Shown: piece after piece, positions 15,530 to 23,667 of the stretch
Numbering within the stretch: position 1 is the first letter of the stretch
How the letters are laid out: each line of letters starts with the position of its first letter
DNA from: Streptomyces rugosispiralis
Lineage (GTDB): Bacteria; Actinomycetota; Actinomycetes; Streptomycetales; Streptomycetaceae
Length of the DNA stretch: 51,695 nt
Assembly (NCBI RefSeq): GCF_024505145.1
Contig: NZ_JANIAA010000056.1
Location: forward strand, 1 to 51,695
Direction: 5' to 3'
Program-made: the position numbers and the translations under genes
The notes under the pieces: generated by a model
Seen by the model: only the letters and a program-made list of their open reading frames with translations
The model's database searches: none
Told to the model about the DNA's origin: nothing

Positions 15530-17015
15530 CCATCGGCCGGCCGTGGCCGCCCTTGCCCTCGTGGTCGTCGTGGTTGTTCTTGCCCTGCTTGCCGTGGTCA
15601 CCGTGGTGCTCGTCCTGCTCCTGCTCCGTGCCGAGGACGCAGCCGGTGTCCGGGTCGATGAAGACGGTCGTGATGGTGTGGTCGCACTCGACCTCCACGA
15701 CCCACACCTGCTTGACCTTCTGCTTGTGCGAGTCCTTACGGTCGTCCTTGCGCTGCTTGTCCTTGCGGTCGTCCTTGCGCTGGTCGTCCTTGCGGTCGTC
15801 CTTGCGGTCGTCCTTGCGCTGGTCGTCCTTGCGCTGGTCGTCGTGGTGGCGCGAGTCCTTGCGGTCGTCCTTACGGCCGTCCTGCTGCTTGCCCTGGTGG
15901 TGCGAGTCGTCCTCGGGGCAGTCCACCAGCTCGGCGCTGACCGCCTGGCCGCCGACCTCGCACTCGGCGATCTCGACCGCCTCGGCGAGCGTCACCGAGT
16001 CGTTCTTCTTCTGGTCCTGGTGCTCGTTGTGCTCCTGGCCGTGGCGCGCCTGGTCGTCCTCGTGGACGGGGACGGTGACGGGACGGACGGCACCGCGGTC
16101 CTGGGCCTCTTCACCTGACTGGGCGGCCTCGTACGGCTGAGCGGCCTGCTCGGGCTGGGCGACCTGCTCGGACTGAGCCGCCTGCTCCGGCTGCGCGGCC
16201 TGCTCGGGGCGCGCCGCACTGCGGCCCTGGATGCCGGGCCAGTACTTCACGGTGGGGAAGTACTGGGTCGGGTCCTTACGGCCCTGCTCCTCGCGCTGAC
16301 CGTGGTCCTCGCGCTGACCGTGCTCCTCCTTGCGGCTGTCCTCCTTGCGGCTGTCTTCCTTGCGGCTGTCCTCCTTGCGGCTGTCCTCCTCGCGGCTGTC
16401 CTCCTCACGGCCGTTGTCCTCCTCGCGACCGCTGTCCTCCTTCTCGTCGTAGCGGCCGTGGTCCTCGCGCTGGTCGCTCTCCTCGCGCTGGTCGTCGTCC
16501 TTCTCCTCGTACCGCCCGCCCTCGTCGTGGCGGCCGCCGTAGGAGTCCTCGTGGCTGTTCGCCTCGTAGCGACCGTGCTCGTCCTTCTTCTGCTCGTGAC
16601 GGCCGTTCGAGTCCTTCGCCTCGTAGCGACCGTGCTCGTGGTCGGCCTTCTTGTCCTCGTGACGGCCGTTCTCGTGGTTCTGCTTCTCGTGGTTCTGCTT
16701 CTCGTGGTCCTGCTTGCCGTGGTTCTGGTTCTGCTTCTCGTGGTCCTGCTTGCCGTGGTCCTGGTTCTGCTTCTCGTGGTCCTGGTTCTGGTTCTGCTTC
16801 TCGTGGTTCTGGTTCTGCTTGTTGTCGCCGTGCGCCCGGTCCTGGGCGCAGTGGTTGCCCTGCGACGAGTGCGGGTCGGGGGTGCTGGCCGAGGCCCATG
16901 CGGTTCCCGGAGCGCCGGTGACCAGAGCCGCCGCCGCGATGGCGCCCGCTGAGGCCACGCCCCAGCGTCGGAAAGAACGACGGGACCGCTGAAGGAATCT
17001 GCTCTGCTGGGTCAT
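15519..17015 (-). CDS. Secreted His/Lys/Asp/Glu-repeat protein with a split PepSY-like domain
   Basis: 498 aa. Residues 1-42 form a Sec-type signal (FRRWGVASAGAIAAAALVTG, cleavage after AWA). Residues about 60-240 are very low complexity: HEKQNQN/HGKQ units, then GRHE/GRYE units, then five EDSRK pentads. Residues about 255-290 are AQPEQ repeats. From about 340 the text reads like a PepSY domain (SVTLAEAVEIAECEVGGQAV) but breaks off after VDCPEDD. A tract of about 60 residues of DRKDD/QRKDD follows, and the domain resumes with VKQVWVVEVECDHTITTVFI and DPDTGCVLG. Five cysteines lie outside the repeats. The His and acidic richness suggests metal or surface binding, which is inference. Overlaps the YnfA-like gene tail to tail by 11 bp. 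Confidence 0.8.
   Translation of the reverse strand: MTQQSRFLQRSRRSFRRWGVASAGAIAAAALVTGAPGTAWASASTPDPHSSQGNHCAQDRAHGDNKQNQNHEKQNQNQDHEKQNQDHGKQDHEKQNQNHGKQDHEKQNHEKQNHENGRHEDKKADHEHGRYEAKDSNGRHEQKKDEHGRYEANSHEDSYGGRHDEGGRYEEKDDDQREESDQREDHGRYDEKEDSGREEDNGREEDSREEDSRKEDSRKEDSRKEDSRKEEHGQREDHGQREEQGRKDPTQYFPTVKYWPGIQGRSAARPEQAAQPEQAAQSEQVAQPEQAAQPYEAAQSGEEAQDRGAVRPVTVPVHEDDQARHGQEHNEHQDQKKNDSVTLAEAVEIAECEVGGQAVSAELVDCPEDDSHHQGKQQDGRKDDRKDSRHHDDQRKDDQRKDDRKDDRKDDQRKDDRKDKQRKDDRKDSHKQKVKQVWVVEVECDHTITTVFIDPDTGCVLGTEQEQDEHHGDHGKQGKNNHDDHEGKGGHGRPMVTS
16326..16400. repeat. Five 15-bp tandem repeats inside the secreted repeat protein
   Basis: Units CTCCTTGCGGCTGTC at 16326-16340, 16341-16355, 16356-16370, 16371-16385 and 16386-16400, with single-base changes. 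On the coding strand each gives Asp-Ser-Arg-Lys/Glu-Glu. Comparable microsatellite-like tracts at about 15730-15900 and 16660-16830 encode the other repeats. Confidence 0.85.
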
Positions 17016-17130
17016 TACCTGAATTCACTCCTTGGGCATGGGTGCTCCAACTACCGGCGCCGCGCCGGACGCAGTGCACCCTTCCCCGGGCCCGAGAGCC
17101 CGTAGCGGATTCCTATCTTCAGTCCCCCGG

Positions 17131-17158
17131 TTGGAGGTAAATCAGGCCGTCATATCCT
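17131..17158 (+). promoter_or_regulatory. Candidate promoter of the SDR gene
   Basis: TTGGAG (17131-17136), 16-bp spacer, TATCCT (17153-17158): reasonable -35 and -10 boxes for the main sigma factor, 57 bp before the SDR start. The -10 lies inside a small palindrome CATAT-CCTGC-ATATG (17151-17165) that could serve as an operator. Confidence 0.4.
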
Positions 17159-17214
17159 GCATATGGATCATGCGCACACACCACCGTCTGCGCCACGTCG
17201 CCACTGGAGGGCCG

Positions 17215-17970
17215 ATGACCACCCGTACCGCAGTGATCACCGGCGCGAGCAGCGGGATCGGAGCCGCGACCGCGCGCCGCCTGGCGGCCGCCGGATTCCG
17301 TGTCGTCCTCGCCGCCCGCCGTAAGGAGCGCATCGAGGCGCTCGCCACCGAGCTGACCGAGGCGGGGCAGGAGGCCGAGGCGTACGTCCTGGACGTCACC
17401 GACCGCGCCGCCGTGGAGTCCTTCGCCGCCGGTCTGGACCGCTGCGACGTCCTGGTGAACAACGCGGGCGGCGCGGTCGGCGCCGAGACCGTGGCCACCG
17501 CCGACCCGGCCGACTGGCGGGCGATGTACGAGGTCAACGTGGTGGGCGTGCTCCAGGTGACCCAGGCGCTGCTGCCCGCCCTCACCGCCTCCGGCGACGG
17601 CACGATCGTCGTGCTGTCCTCCACGGCGGGCCATGTGGCGTACGAGGGCGGCGGCGGCTACGTGGCGGCCAAGCACGGCTCCCACGCCATCGCGGCCACC
17701 CTGCGCCTGGAGCTGTGCGGTGAGCCGGTGCGGGTGATCGAGATCGCCCCGGGCATGGTGAGGACCGACGAGTTCGCGGTGAACCGCTACCGCGGCGACG
17801 AGAGCCAGGCCGCGGCCGTCTACGAGGGCGTGGCCGAGCCGCTGACCGCCGACGACGTGGCCGACACGGTCGAATGGGCGGTCACCCGCCCCTCGCATGT
17901 GAACATCGACATGATGGTCATCCGCCCCCGCGCCCAGGCCGCCCAGCACAAGGTCCACCGCGAGCGCTGA
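17215..17970 (+). CDS. SDR family NAD(P)-dependent oxidoreductase
   Basis: 251-aa classical short-chain dehydrogenase. The TGASSGIG nucleotide-binding motif is at residues 9-16, NNAGG follows near residue 82, and the catalytic Ser (VLSSTAG) and YVAAK (Tyr-x3-Lys) are present. The overall wording (DEFAVNRYRGDESQAAAVYE, plus PLTADDVADTVEWA) matches the YdfG/serine-3-dehydrogenase-like group, which oxidises hydroxy acids or similar small alcohols. GGAGG precedes the ATG at 17215. The frame is open upstream to 17032, but that stretch is not protein-like. It lies 211 bp upstream of the ferredoxin-P450 cassette on the same strand; a shared role is possible but not shown. Confidence 0.92.
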   Translation: MTTRTAVITGASSGIGAATARRLAAAGFRVVLAARRKERIEALATELTEAGQEAEAYVLDVTDRAAVESFAAGLDRCDVLVNNAGGAVGAETVATADPADWRAMYEVNVVGVLQVTQALLPALTASGDGTIVVLSSTAGHVAYEGGGGYVAAKHGSHAIAATLRLELCGEPVRVIEIAPGMVRTDEFAVNRYRGDESQAAAVYEGVAEPLTADDVADTVEWAVTRPSHVNIDMMVIRPRAQAAQHKVHRER

Positions 17971-18099
17971 GCCCGCCCGCCCTCGTCCTCCACGGTTCCT
18001 CACGACCCCTCGCCGTAACAGCCCGCCGTCCCCCGTTCGGCGCAGTGTGTGTGCGCCATCCCGGGGGCGCTCCGATGCTGGGAGTGGCCGTCACCTCGC

Positions 18100-18165
18100 G
18101 AAGACTCTTCGCGGAGGCTCTTCGCGGAGACTCTCGGCGGAGGCTCTTGGCGGTGATTCCTCGCG
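18100..18165. repeat. Five 13-bp tandem repeats before the ferredoxin gene
   Basis: Units resembling GAGGCTCTTCGCG occupy 18114-18126, 18127-18139, 18140-18152 and 18153-18165, preceded by a 14-bp copy at 18100-18113. The first copy also forms CGCGAA-GACTC-TTCGCG. The array ends 16 bp before the ferredoxin start and so lies in its leader or promoter. Confidence 0.75.
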
Positions 18166-18181
18166 GTGAAGCGGAGGCGTC

Positions 18182-18418
18182 ATGAGGGTTGTCGTTGATC
18201 TCAACCGGTGCCAGGGCTACGCGCAGTGCGCCTTCCTCGCCCCGGACGTGTTCGCGATGCACGGTGAGGAAGCGCTGCTGTACGACGCGGAGCCGGATGA
18301 CGCGCGGCGCACAGACGTGCTGCGGGCAGTGGCGGCGTGCCCGGTGAGGGCCATCACCGTGGAGGGCGCGGGCGGCCGGTGGACGGCGGACCGGGTGGGT
18401 GCCTCCAATGGCGCTTGA
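18182..18418 (+). CDS. Ferredoxin (3Fe-4S type, P450-associated)
   Basis: 78-aa ferredoxin. Cluster ligands follow the pattern C10-x5-C16 (CQGYAQC) and a distal Cys-Pro (AACPVRAI), which is typical of the small single-cluster 3Fe-4S ferredoxins that feed bacterial P450s. The start MRVVVDLNRCQGYAQC is typical, and GGAGG precedes the ATG. It overlaps the reductase gene downstream by 11 bases and belongs to a ferredoxin-reductase-P450 set, so it should carry electrons from the reductase to the P450 encoded about 1.5 kb downstream. Confidence 0.93.
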   Translation: MRVVVDLNRCQGYAQCAFLAPDVFAMHGEEALLYDAEPDDARRTDVLRAVAACPVRAITVEGAGGRWTADRVGASNGA

Positions 18419-19796
18419 CGGCTCCCTGGAGCGGCTCCGGCGCGAGGGCCACATCGTCGTGGTGGGGGCGTCCCTGGCGGGGCTGCGGGCCGCCGAGACG
18501 CTCCGGGAGGAGGGCTTCACCGGCACGCTCACCATGATCGGTGACGAGCCGTACGAGCCGTACGACCGTCCGCCGCTGTCCAAGCAGGTCCTGCTCGGCC
18601 TGGTGCCGGTCGACCAGACGGCCCTCCCCCGGCGCCGGGCGATCGACGCGCGGTGGCGGCTGGGCGTCGCCGCGACCGCGCTGGACATGGCGGCCAAGCG
18701 GGTGGCGCTCGCCGATGACACCTCGGTGGAGTACGACCGGCTGCTGATCGCCACCGGTGTGCGCTCCCGCCCGTGGCCGAACGAGCTGGAGGCCGGCCTG
18801 GACGGTGTCTTCGTGCTGCGGACCACGGACGACGCCGCCCGGCTGGTCCACCGGCTGCGGGCCGGCCCCCGCCGGGTGCTGGTGATCGGCGCCGGGTTCA
18901 CCGGCTCGGAGATCGCCTCCGTCTGCCGTGAGCGGGAGCTGCCCGTCACGGTCGCCGAACGCGGCCCGGCGCCCCTGGTGGGCGCCCTGGGCGGGGTGAT
19001 CGGCGAGGTGGCCGCCGAGCTGCAGCACCAGCACGGCGTCGATCTGCGCTGCGGTGTGATGGTCACCGGGCTGGACGGCGACGGTGCGGGCAGGCTGCGG
19101 CGGGCCCACTTCTCGGACGGCGACACGCTGGACGTGGAGGTGGCCGTCGTCGCCCTGGGGGCGACGCGCAACACCGAATGGCTCGCGGGCTCCGGACTGG
19201 CCGCGGGGCCGCGCGGGATCGCCTGTGACGCGGGCTGCCGGGCCTTCGACGTACGGGGCATCGTCTGCGACGACGTCTTCGTCGCGGGGGACGTGGCCCG
19301 CTCCCCGCATCCGCTGTTCGGCTACCAGTTCCTGTCCCTGGAGCACTGGGGCAACGCGGTCGCGCAGGCCGAGGTCGCCGCGCACAACATGATCAGCCCC
19401 GGTGAGCGGCGCCGCCCGCACCTGTGGACGCCGTACTTCTGGTCGGCCCAGTTCGGCGTCAACATCAAGTCCGTCGGGGTGCCGAACATGGCCGACCAGA
19501 TCCTCGTCAGCCAGGGGTCGCTGAGCGAGCACCGCTTCACCGCGGCCTACGGCTACCAGGGCCGTGTCATCGCCGCCGTCACCTTCGACCAGGCCAAATG
19601 GCTGGAGTTCTACCAGCGGCAGATCGAGCGGGCCGCGCCCTTCCCCCTGCCGTTCACCACCGTCGACCGGCGGACCGAGGGCATGCGGCCGGTACCGGCC
19701 GGGTTCCCCGACCCCTCGGTGCCCTCCCACGGCCCCGAGGTCACCGTCAGCGGCCACTCCCCGACCGACCAGCGCGTCACGTTCACCCCCGCCTGA
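18408..19796 (+). CDS. FAD-dependent ferredoxin reductase (P450 redox partner)
   Basis: About 462-aa flavoprotein of the pyridine nucleotide-disulfide oxidoreductase fold. An FAD-binding GASLAGLRAAE lies near residue 20 and an NAD(P)H-binding VIGAGFTGSEIAS near residue 160. EPYDRPPLSK and DVFVAGDVA are family signatures, and the C-terminus looks like a ferredoxin-reductase C domain. It should take electrons from NAD(P)H and pass them to the overlapping ferredoxin. ATG at 18408 overlaps the ferredoxin stop by 11 bases; GTG at 18399 is an alternative. Its last codons (RVTFTPA) and stop form the first unit of a 37-bp tandem repeat. Confidence 0.93.
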   Translation: MALDGSLERLRREGHIVVVGASLAGLRAAETLREEGFTGTLTMIGDEPYEPYDRPPLSKQVLLGLVPVDQTALPRRRAIDARWRLGVAATALDMAAKRVALADDTSVEYDRLLIATGVRSRPWPNELEAGLDGVFVLRTTDDAARLVHRLRAGPRRVLVIGAGFTGSEIASVCRERELPVTVAERGPAPLVGALGGVIGEVAAELQHQHGVDLRCGVMVTGLDGDGAGRLRRAHFSDGDTLDVEVAVVALGATRNTEWLAGSGLAAGPRGIACDAGCRAFDVRGIVCDDVFVAGDVARSPHPLFGYQFLSLEHWGNAVAQAEVAAHNMISPGERRRPHLWTPYFWSAQFGVNIKSVGVPNMADQILVSQGSLSEHRFTAAYGYQGRVIAAVTFDQAKWLEFYQRQIERAAPFPLPFTTVDRRTEGMRPVPAGFPDPSVPSHGPEVTVSGHSPTDQRVTFTPA

Positions 19797-19917
19797 CGCG
19801 GACACCACCCGCGCCGACTCCACCCCCGCCTGACACGGACACCACCCGCGCCGACTCCACCCCGGCCCGACGCGGACACCACCCGCGTCACGTTCACCCC
19901 CGCCCGACACGGACACC
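19773..19917. repeat. Four 37-bp tandem repeats spanning the reductase stop codon
   Basis: Units start at 19773, 19810, 19847 and 19884 (the last about 34 bp), each beginning CGCG(T/C)C and containing CGGACACC. Unit one holds the final codons and stop of the reductase gene. Unit four again carries its CGCGTCACGTTCACCCCCGC sequence, while units two and three share CGCCGACTCCACC. There are no spacers, so this is not a CRISPR array. It fills most of the gap before the P450 gene. Confidence 0.85.
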
Positions 19918-19946
19918 CCCGGCACCGCACCCGGAAGGACTCCACC

Positions 19947-21185
19947 ATGACGTCGGTCGCACTCCTGGGCCAGATCCTCGACCACGCCAACCGCGCCGAC
20001 CCGTACCCGCTGTACGCGGAGCTGCGCAGGACGCCCGTGGTGCGGGACGAGTCCGGGCCCTACCTGGTCAGCACCTACTGGGAGATCCACAGCCTGCTCC
20101 ACGACCCCAGGGTCAGCTCCGACGTCCGCAATCTCGCCCCCGAGGCGAGAACCGTCGCCGGCACCTACGACCCCGACCTGCCGCCGAGCTTCATCCGGCT
20201 CGATCCGCCCGACCACGACCGGCTGCGCCGGCTGATCATGCGGACGTACGGCCCTCCGCACACGCCCCGGCGGGTCTACGACCTGCGCGGCGAGATCTCC
20301 GGAATCGTCTCCGGCCTCATCGACCGCTTCCAGGGTCGGGACCGGATCGACCTGGTCGAGGACTTCTCCTACCCCTTCCCCGTCACCGTGATCTGCCGTC
20401 TGCTCGGCGTCCCCCCGGAGGACGAGCAGCGCTTCCACGGCTGGGCCGACACCGTGGCCACCGCCATCGAACCGCCCTCCGGCACGCCCGAGGAGCAGCA
20501 GGCCCACCGGGAGGCCGTCCGGGATGCCCGGCACCAGCTCGCCGCCTATCTCTCGGGTCTGATCGAGCAGCGCCGCCGCGCGCCCCGGGACGACATGATC
20601 TCCGGCCTGGCCACCGAGCACGGGACCGACGAGAGCCCGATGTCCCTGCCCGAGATGCTCAGCAATCTGACGACACTGCTGATCGCCGGTCATGAGACCA
20701 CCGTCAACATCATCACCAACGGGATGCTCACCCTGCTGCGCCACCCCGACGCCCTCAAGCAGCTGCGCGAGGACCCCGATCTGATCTTCCCGCTGGTGGA
20801 GGAGGTGCTGCGGTTCGAGCCGCCCGTACAGCTGCTGCCCGAGCGCACCACCCTCGACGACATCGAGATCGGTGGCATCACCATCCCCAAGGGCGCCTCC
20901 CTGTGGCTCGTCCCGGCCTCGGGGAACCGGGACCCCCAGCGCTTCCCCGAGCCGGACCGCTTCCTCCCTGACCGCCCGGACAACCAGCACTTCGGCTTCG
21001 GCAGCGGCATCCACAACTGCATCGGCTCGCCCCTGGCCCGGCTCGAGGCGCAGGCCGCCCTGACCGAACTCGTCCGCCGGCTGGACAACCCGCGCCTCGT
21101 CGAGGACCCGCCCCCGTACCGCCGGAACGCCGTCCTCAGAGGGCCGCGGCACCTGGCCATCGGCTACGACGGCATCAAGCGCTAG
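19947..21185 (+). CDS. Cytochrome P450
   Basis: 412-aa soluble bacterial P450. The I-helix oxygen-activation motif is LLIAGHETT, the K-helix motif is EEVLRFEPP, and the heme-binding loop is FGFGSGIHNCIGSP with Cys at about residue 358. The N-terminus (DHANRADPYPLYAELR) is typical of bacterial class I enzymes. AAGGA lies before the ATG at 19947. With the upstream ferredoxin and reductase it makes a complete three-component monooxygenase. Neither substrate nor CYP family can be named from sequence alone; no terpene cyclase, NRPS or PKS gene lies nearby, which argues for a stand-alone oxidation such as xenobiotic or lipid hydroxylation (inference). Confidence 0.95.
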   Translation: MTSVALLGQILDHANRADPYPLYAELRRTPVVRDESGPYLVSTYWEIHSLLHDPRVSSDVRNLAPEARTVAGTYDPDLPPSFIRLDPPDHDRLRRLIMRTYGPPHTPRRVYDLRGEISGIVSGLIDRFQGRDRIDLVEDFSYPFPVTVICRLLGVPPEDEQRFHGWADTVATAIEPPSGTPEEQQAHREAVRDARHQLAAYLSGLIEQRRRAPRDDMISGLATEHGTDESPMSLPEMLSNLTTLLIAGHETTVNIITNGMLTLLRHPDALKQLREDPDLIFPLVEEVLRFEPPVQLLPERTTLDDIEIGGITIPKGASLWLVPASGNRDPQRFPEPDRFLPDRPDNQHFGFGSGIHNCIGSPLARLEAQAALTELVRRLDNPRLVEDPPPYRRNAVLRGPRHLAIGYDGIKR

Positions 21186-21212
21186 CGCGCCCCGAGCGGC
21201 AGCGTCCGGGGC

Positions 21213-22406
21213 TCAGCCCTTCACGCACACCACCTGCTTGAGCCGCGCCACCACCTCGACGAGGTCCCGCTGCTGGTCGATGACCTTCTCGATCGGCTTG
21301 TACGCACCCGGGATCTCGTCCACGACACCGGAGTCCTTACGGCACTCGACACCACGCGTCTGCTCCTCCAGATCCCGGGTCGAGAAGCGCTTCTTCGCCG
21401 CGTTACGGCTCATCTTCCGGCCCGCTCCGTGCGAGGCCGAGTTGAACGACGCCTCGTTCCCCAGACCGCGCACGATGTACGAACCGGTGCCCATGGAGCC
21501 CGGGATGATCCCGTAGTCCCCGCTCCCGGCGCGGATGGCGCCCTTACGGGTCACGAGAAGGTCCATGCCCTGGTAGCGCTCCTCGGCCACGTAGTTGTGG
21601 TGGCAGCTGATCACCGGCTCGAAGACCGGGCGGGCCTTCTTGAACTCCTTGCGCACCACGTCCTGGAAGAGCGCCATCATGATCGCGCGGTTGTACTTCG
21701 CGTACTCCTGCGCCCAGAAGAGATCGTGCCGGTACGCGGCCATCTGCGGGGTGTCCGCGATGAAGACGGCCAGGTCGCGGTCGACCAGATTCTGGTTGTG
21801 GGGCAGCTTCCGGGCCTCGCCGATGTGGTACTCGGCCAGCTCCTTACCGATGTTGCGGGAGCCGGAGTGCAGCATCAGCCAGACCGAACCCTCGTCATCG
21901 AGACAGAACTCGATGAAGTGGTTACCGGATCCGAGCGAACCCATCTGCTTGACGGCCCGCTCCTGGCGGAACCTGACCGCCTGGGCCACTCCCCCGAACC
22001 GGCTCCAGAAGTCGTCCCACCCCGTCGTCGGGAACGCGTGCAGCCGCCCCGGGTCCACCGGGTCGTCGTGCATACCGCGCCCCACCGGGATCGCCTGCTC
22101 GATCCGGGACCGCAGCCGGGAGAGATCCCCCGGAAGGTCGTCGGCGGTCAGCGACGTCTTGACGGCCGACATCCCGCAGCCGATGTCCACCCCGACCGCC
22201 GCCGGGCACACCGCGCCCCGCATCGCGATCACCGAGCCGACCGTGGCACCCTTCCCGTAATGCACATCCGGCATCACGGCGAGGCCCTTGATCCAGGGCA
22301 GCGTGGCCACATTGCGCAACTGCTGCATGGCCACGCCCTCGACCGTCGAGGGGTCGGTCCACATCCGGATCGGCACCTGCGCGCCGGGCACCTCGACATA
22401 CGACAT
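21213..22406 (-). CDS. rtcB: RtcB-family RNA-splicing ligase
   Basis: 397-aa RNA ligase that joins 2',3'-cyclic phosphate or 3'-phosphate ends to 5'-OH ends using GTP and Mn2+. Metal ligands are in GVDIGCGMS (D75, C77), GSGNHFIEF and ISCHHNYV. The guanylated His is in SHGAGR (H326). The short length fits the bacterial RtcB group used for RNA repair. ATG at 22406 gives the typical start MSYVEVPGA; the frame is open further upstream, but that part does not look coding. No archease or RtcR-like activator lies nearby. Divergent from the lipoprotein gene at 22570, with 163 bp between. Confidence 0.93.
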   Translation of the reverse strand: MSYVEVPGAQVPIRMWTDPSTVEGVAMQQLRNVATLPWIKGLAVMPDVHYGKGATVGSVIAMRGAVCPAAVGVDIGCGMSAVKTSLTADDLPGDLSRLRSRIEQAIPVGRGMHDDPVDPGRLHAFPTTGWDDFWSRFGGVAQAVRFRQERAVKQMGSLGSGNHFIEFCLDDEGSVWLMLHSGSRNIGKELAEYHIGEARKLPHNQNLVDRDLAVFIADTPQMAAYRHDLFWAQEYAKYNRAIMMALFQDVVRKEFKKARPVFEPVISCHHNYVAEERYQGMDLLVTRKGAIRAGSGDYGIIPGSMGTGSYIVRGLGNEASFNSASHGAGRKMSRNAAKKRFSTRDLEEQTRGVECRKDSGVVDEIPGAYKPIEKVIDQQRDLVEVVARLKQVVCVKG

Positions 22407-22569
22407 GATGTACTCATTCCCCCGTAAAAGACTGAAAACGCAAAAGCCTGGCCAATGCCCCATAGGCGGCGGGCGACCGGCAGGCACGGCAGTGCGTGCG
22501 ATAGACATTGTGTCCAGCCGCCGCCTGCGGGCGGCAAGGAGTTTTCCGTCGCTCGAAGGGACACGGACA

Positions 22570-23520
22570 GTGCAGCCAGCGCAGCGAAGGGCGTACGGAC
22601 GGCGGGCCACCCCGGCCGTCGCCGTGCTCATCACCGTGCTCGCCGCCGCGGGGCTCGGCGCATGCACCGGCTCCGATTCGACGACCGACCCGGACGACGG
22701 CGCCTCCGGCGACTCCGGGACGGCCGTCTCGGCCGAGCCCGGCCGCTACCGCACCCTGCCCGAGGCGTGCGGCGCGGTGAGCCGCAAGACCCTCCAGGCC
22801 CTGCTGCCCGGCGCGGAGCAGGACGACAAGGTGTACGACGGCCAGGCGTCCGTGACGTATGACATAGACCGCCGGGACGGCTGCCGCTGGAAGGTGGAGA
22901 CCTCGAGCGGCACGCGCTATCTCACGATCGACTTCCAGCGGGTGGTCTCGTACGACCCCTCGGTCAGCGATGACGACCGGGCCCAGGAGACCTACGAGAA
23001 GAAGGCCGCCGCCGCCGACATCCCGGACGCCACGAGTCCGCCCTCGAGCCCCTCCGGTTCGGAGAGCGGCTCGGGCGGCTCGGGCGGCGCGAGCGACGAC
23101 AGCGGCTCCTCCGCCTCCGCGAGTTCGAGCGCCGATGAGCCCGGTAAGAGCAGCAAGGGCGACAAGGGCGATGAAGCCGGTAAGGGCGACAAGACCGGCG
23201 ATGGAGGCAAAAGCACCGATAGTCCCTCCGTGGGCGCCGATGCGAGCGGCGGAAGTGACGAAAGTGACACCGCCTCGACCGACACCGCCCCGCGCCGGCT
23301 GGACGACCTCGGTGACGACGCCTTTCTCAACGACCAACTGATCACCAAGGACTCCGGTATCCACCGCGACATCACCGTCGTGTTCCGGTCCTCGAATGTG
23401 ATTGCCACCATTGAGTACGACCAGTGGACGACCGACAAGAAGCACATTCCCAGCAGCCAGGAACTGCAGGAGAACGCCCAGGACTTGGCCGATGAACTGA
23501 CCGGTCGCCTCAACGAATAA
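22570..23520 (+). CDS. Lipoprotein, probably DUF3558-like, with long Ser/Gly/Lys linker
   Basis: 316-aa predicted lipoprotein: basic N-terminus, hydrophobic stretch (VAVLITVLAAAGL) and lipobox LGAC near residue 33. The mature part starts with an ordered region (PEACGAVSRKTLQALLPGAE, then RDGCRWKV) whose Cys pair resembles DUF3558 proteins. A disordered linker of about 90 residues rich in Ser, Gly, Asp and GDK repeats follows. A second ordered part ends the protein (HRDITVVFRSSNVIATIEYD). GTG at 22570 has GAAGGGA upstream. The following gene encodes a shorter protein of the same plan, so the two are probably paralogues. Function unknown; extracytoplasmic. Confidence 0.8.
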   Translation: MQPAQRRAYGRRATPAVAVLITVLAAAGLGACTGSDSTTDPDDGASGDSGTAVSAEPGRYRTLPEACGAVSRKTLQALLPGAEQDDKVYDGQASVTYDIDRRDGCRWKVETSSGTRYLTIDFQRVVSYDPSVSDDDRAQETYEKKAAAADIPDATSPPSSPSGSESGSGGSGGASDDSGSSASASSSADEPGKSSKGDKGDEAGKGDKTGDGGKSTDSPSVGADASGGSDESDTASTDTAPRRLDDLGDDAFLNDQLITKDSGIHRDITVVFRSSNVIATIEYDQWTTDKKHIPSSQELQENAQDLADELTGRLNE

Positions 23521-23667
23521 CGGGTCCTCGCCACACCCCCGCGAGCACCCCGGCCCCACCCCGCGGAGACCTCGGAAATTGGGACGCCCGCGCGTCGGCC
23601 GCGTACCGTGCCGACTAATGACGCGGGCGGCACGTCCGCCCATCGACAGAGAATGAGCGAAGGACCC

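Noticed and set aside
15553..16952. Long hydrophobic Leu/Val-rich plus-strand ORFs opposite the repeat protein
   Set aside because: They are the reverse complement of the Lys/Asp/Glu/His repeats; the minus-strand frame has a signal peptide and PepSY-like segments.
19773..19917. Possible CRISPR array from the 37-bp repeats
   Set aside because: The repeats are directly adjacent with no spacers and overlap a coding end; no cas genes are present.
18354..21152. 932-codon open frame on the minus strand
   Set aside because: Antisense shadow of the ferredoxin reductase and P450, both of which have clear motifs on the plus strand.
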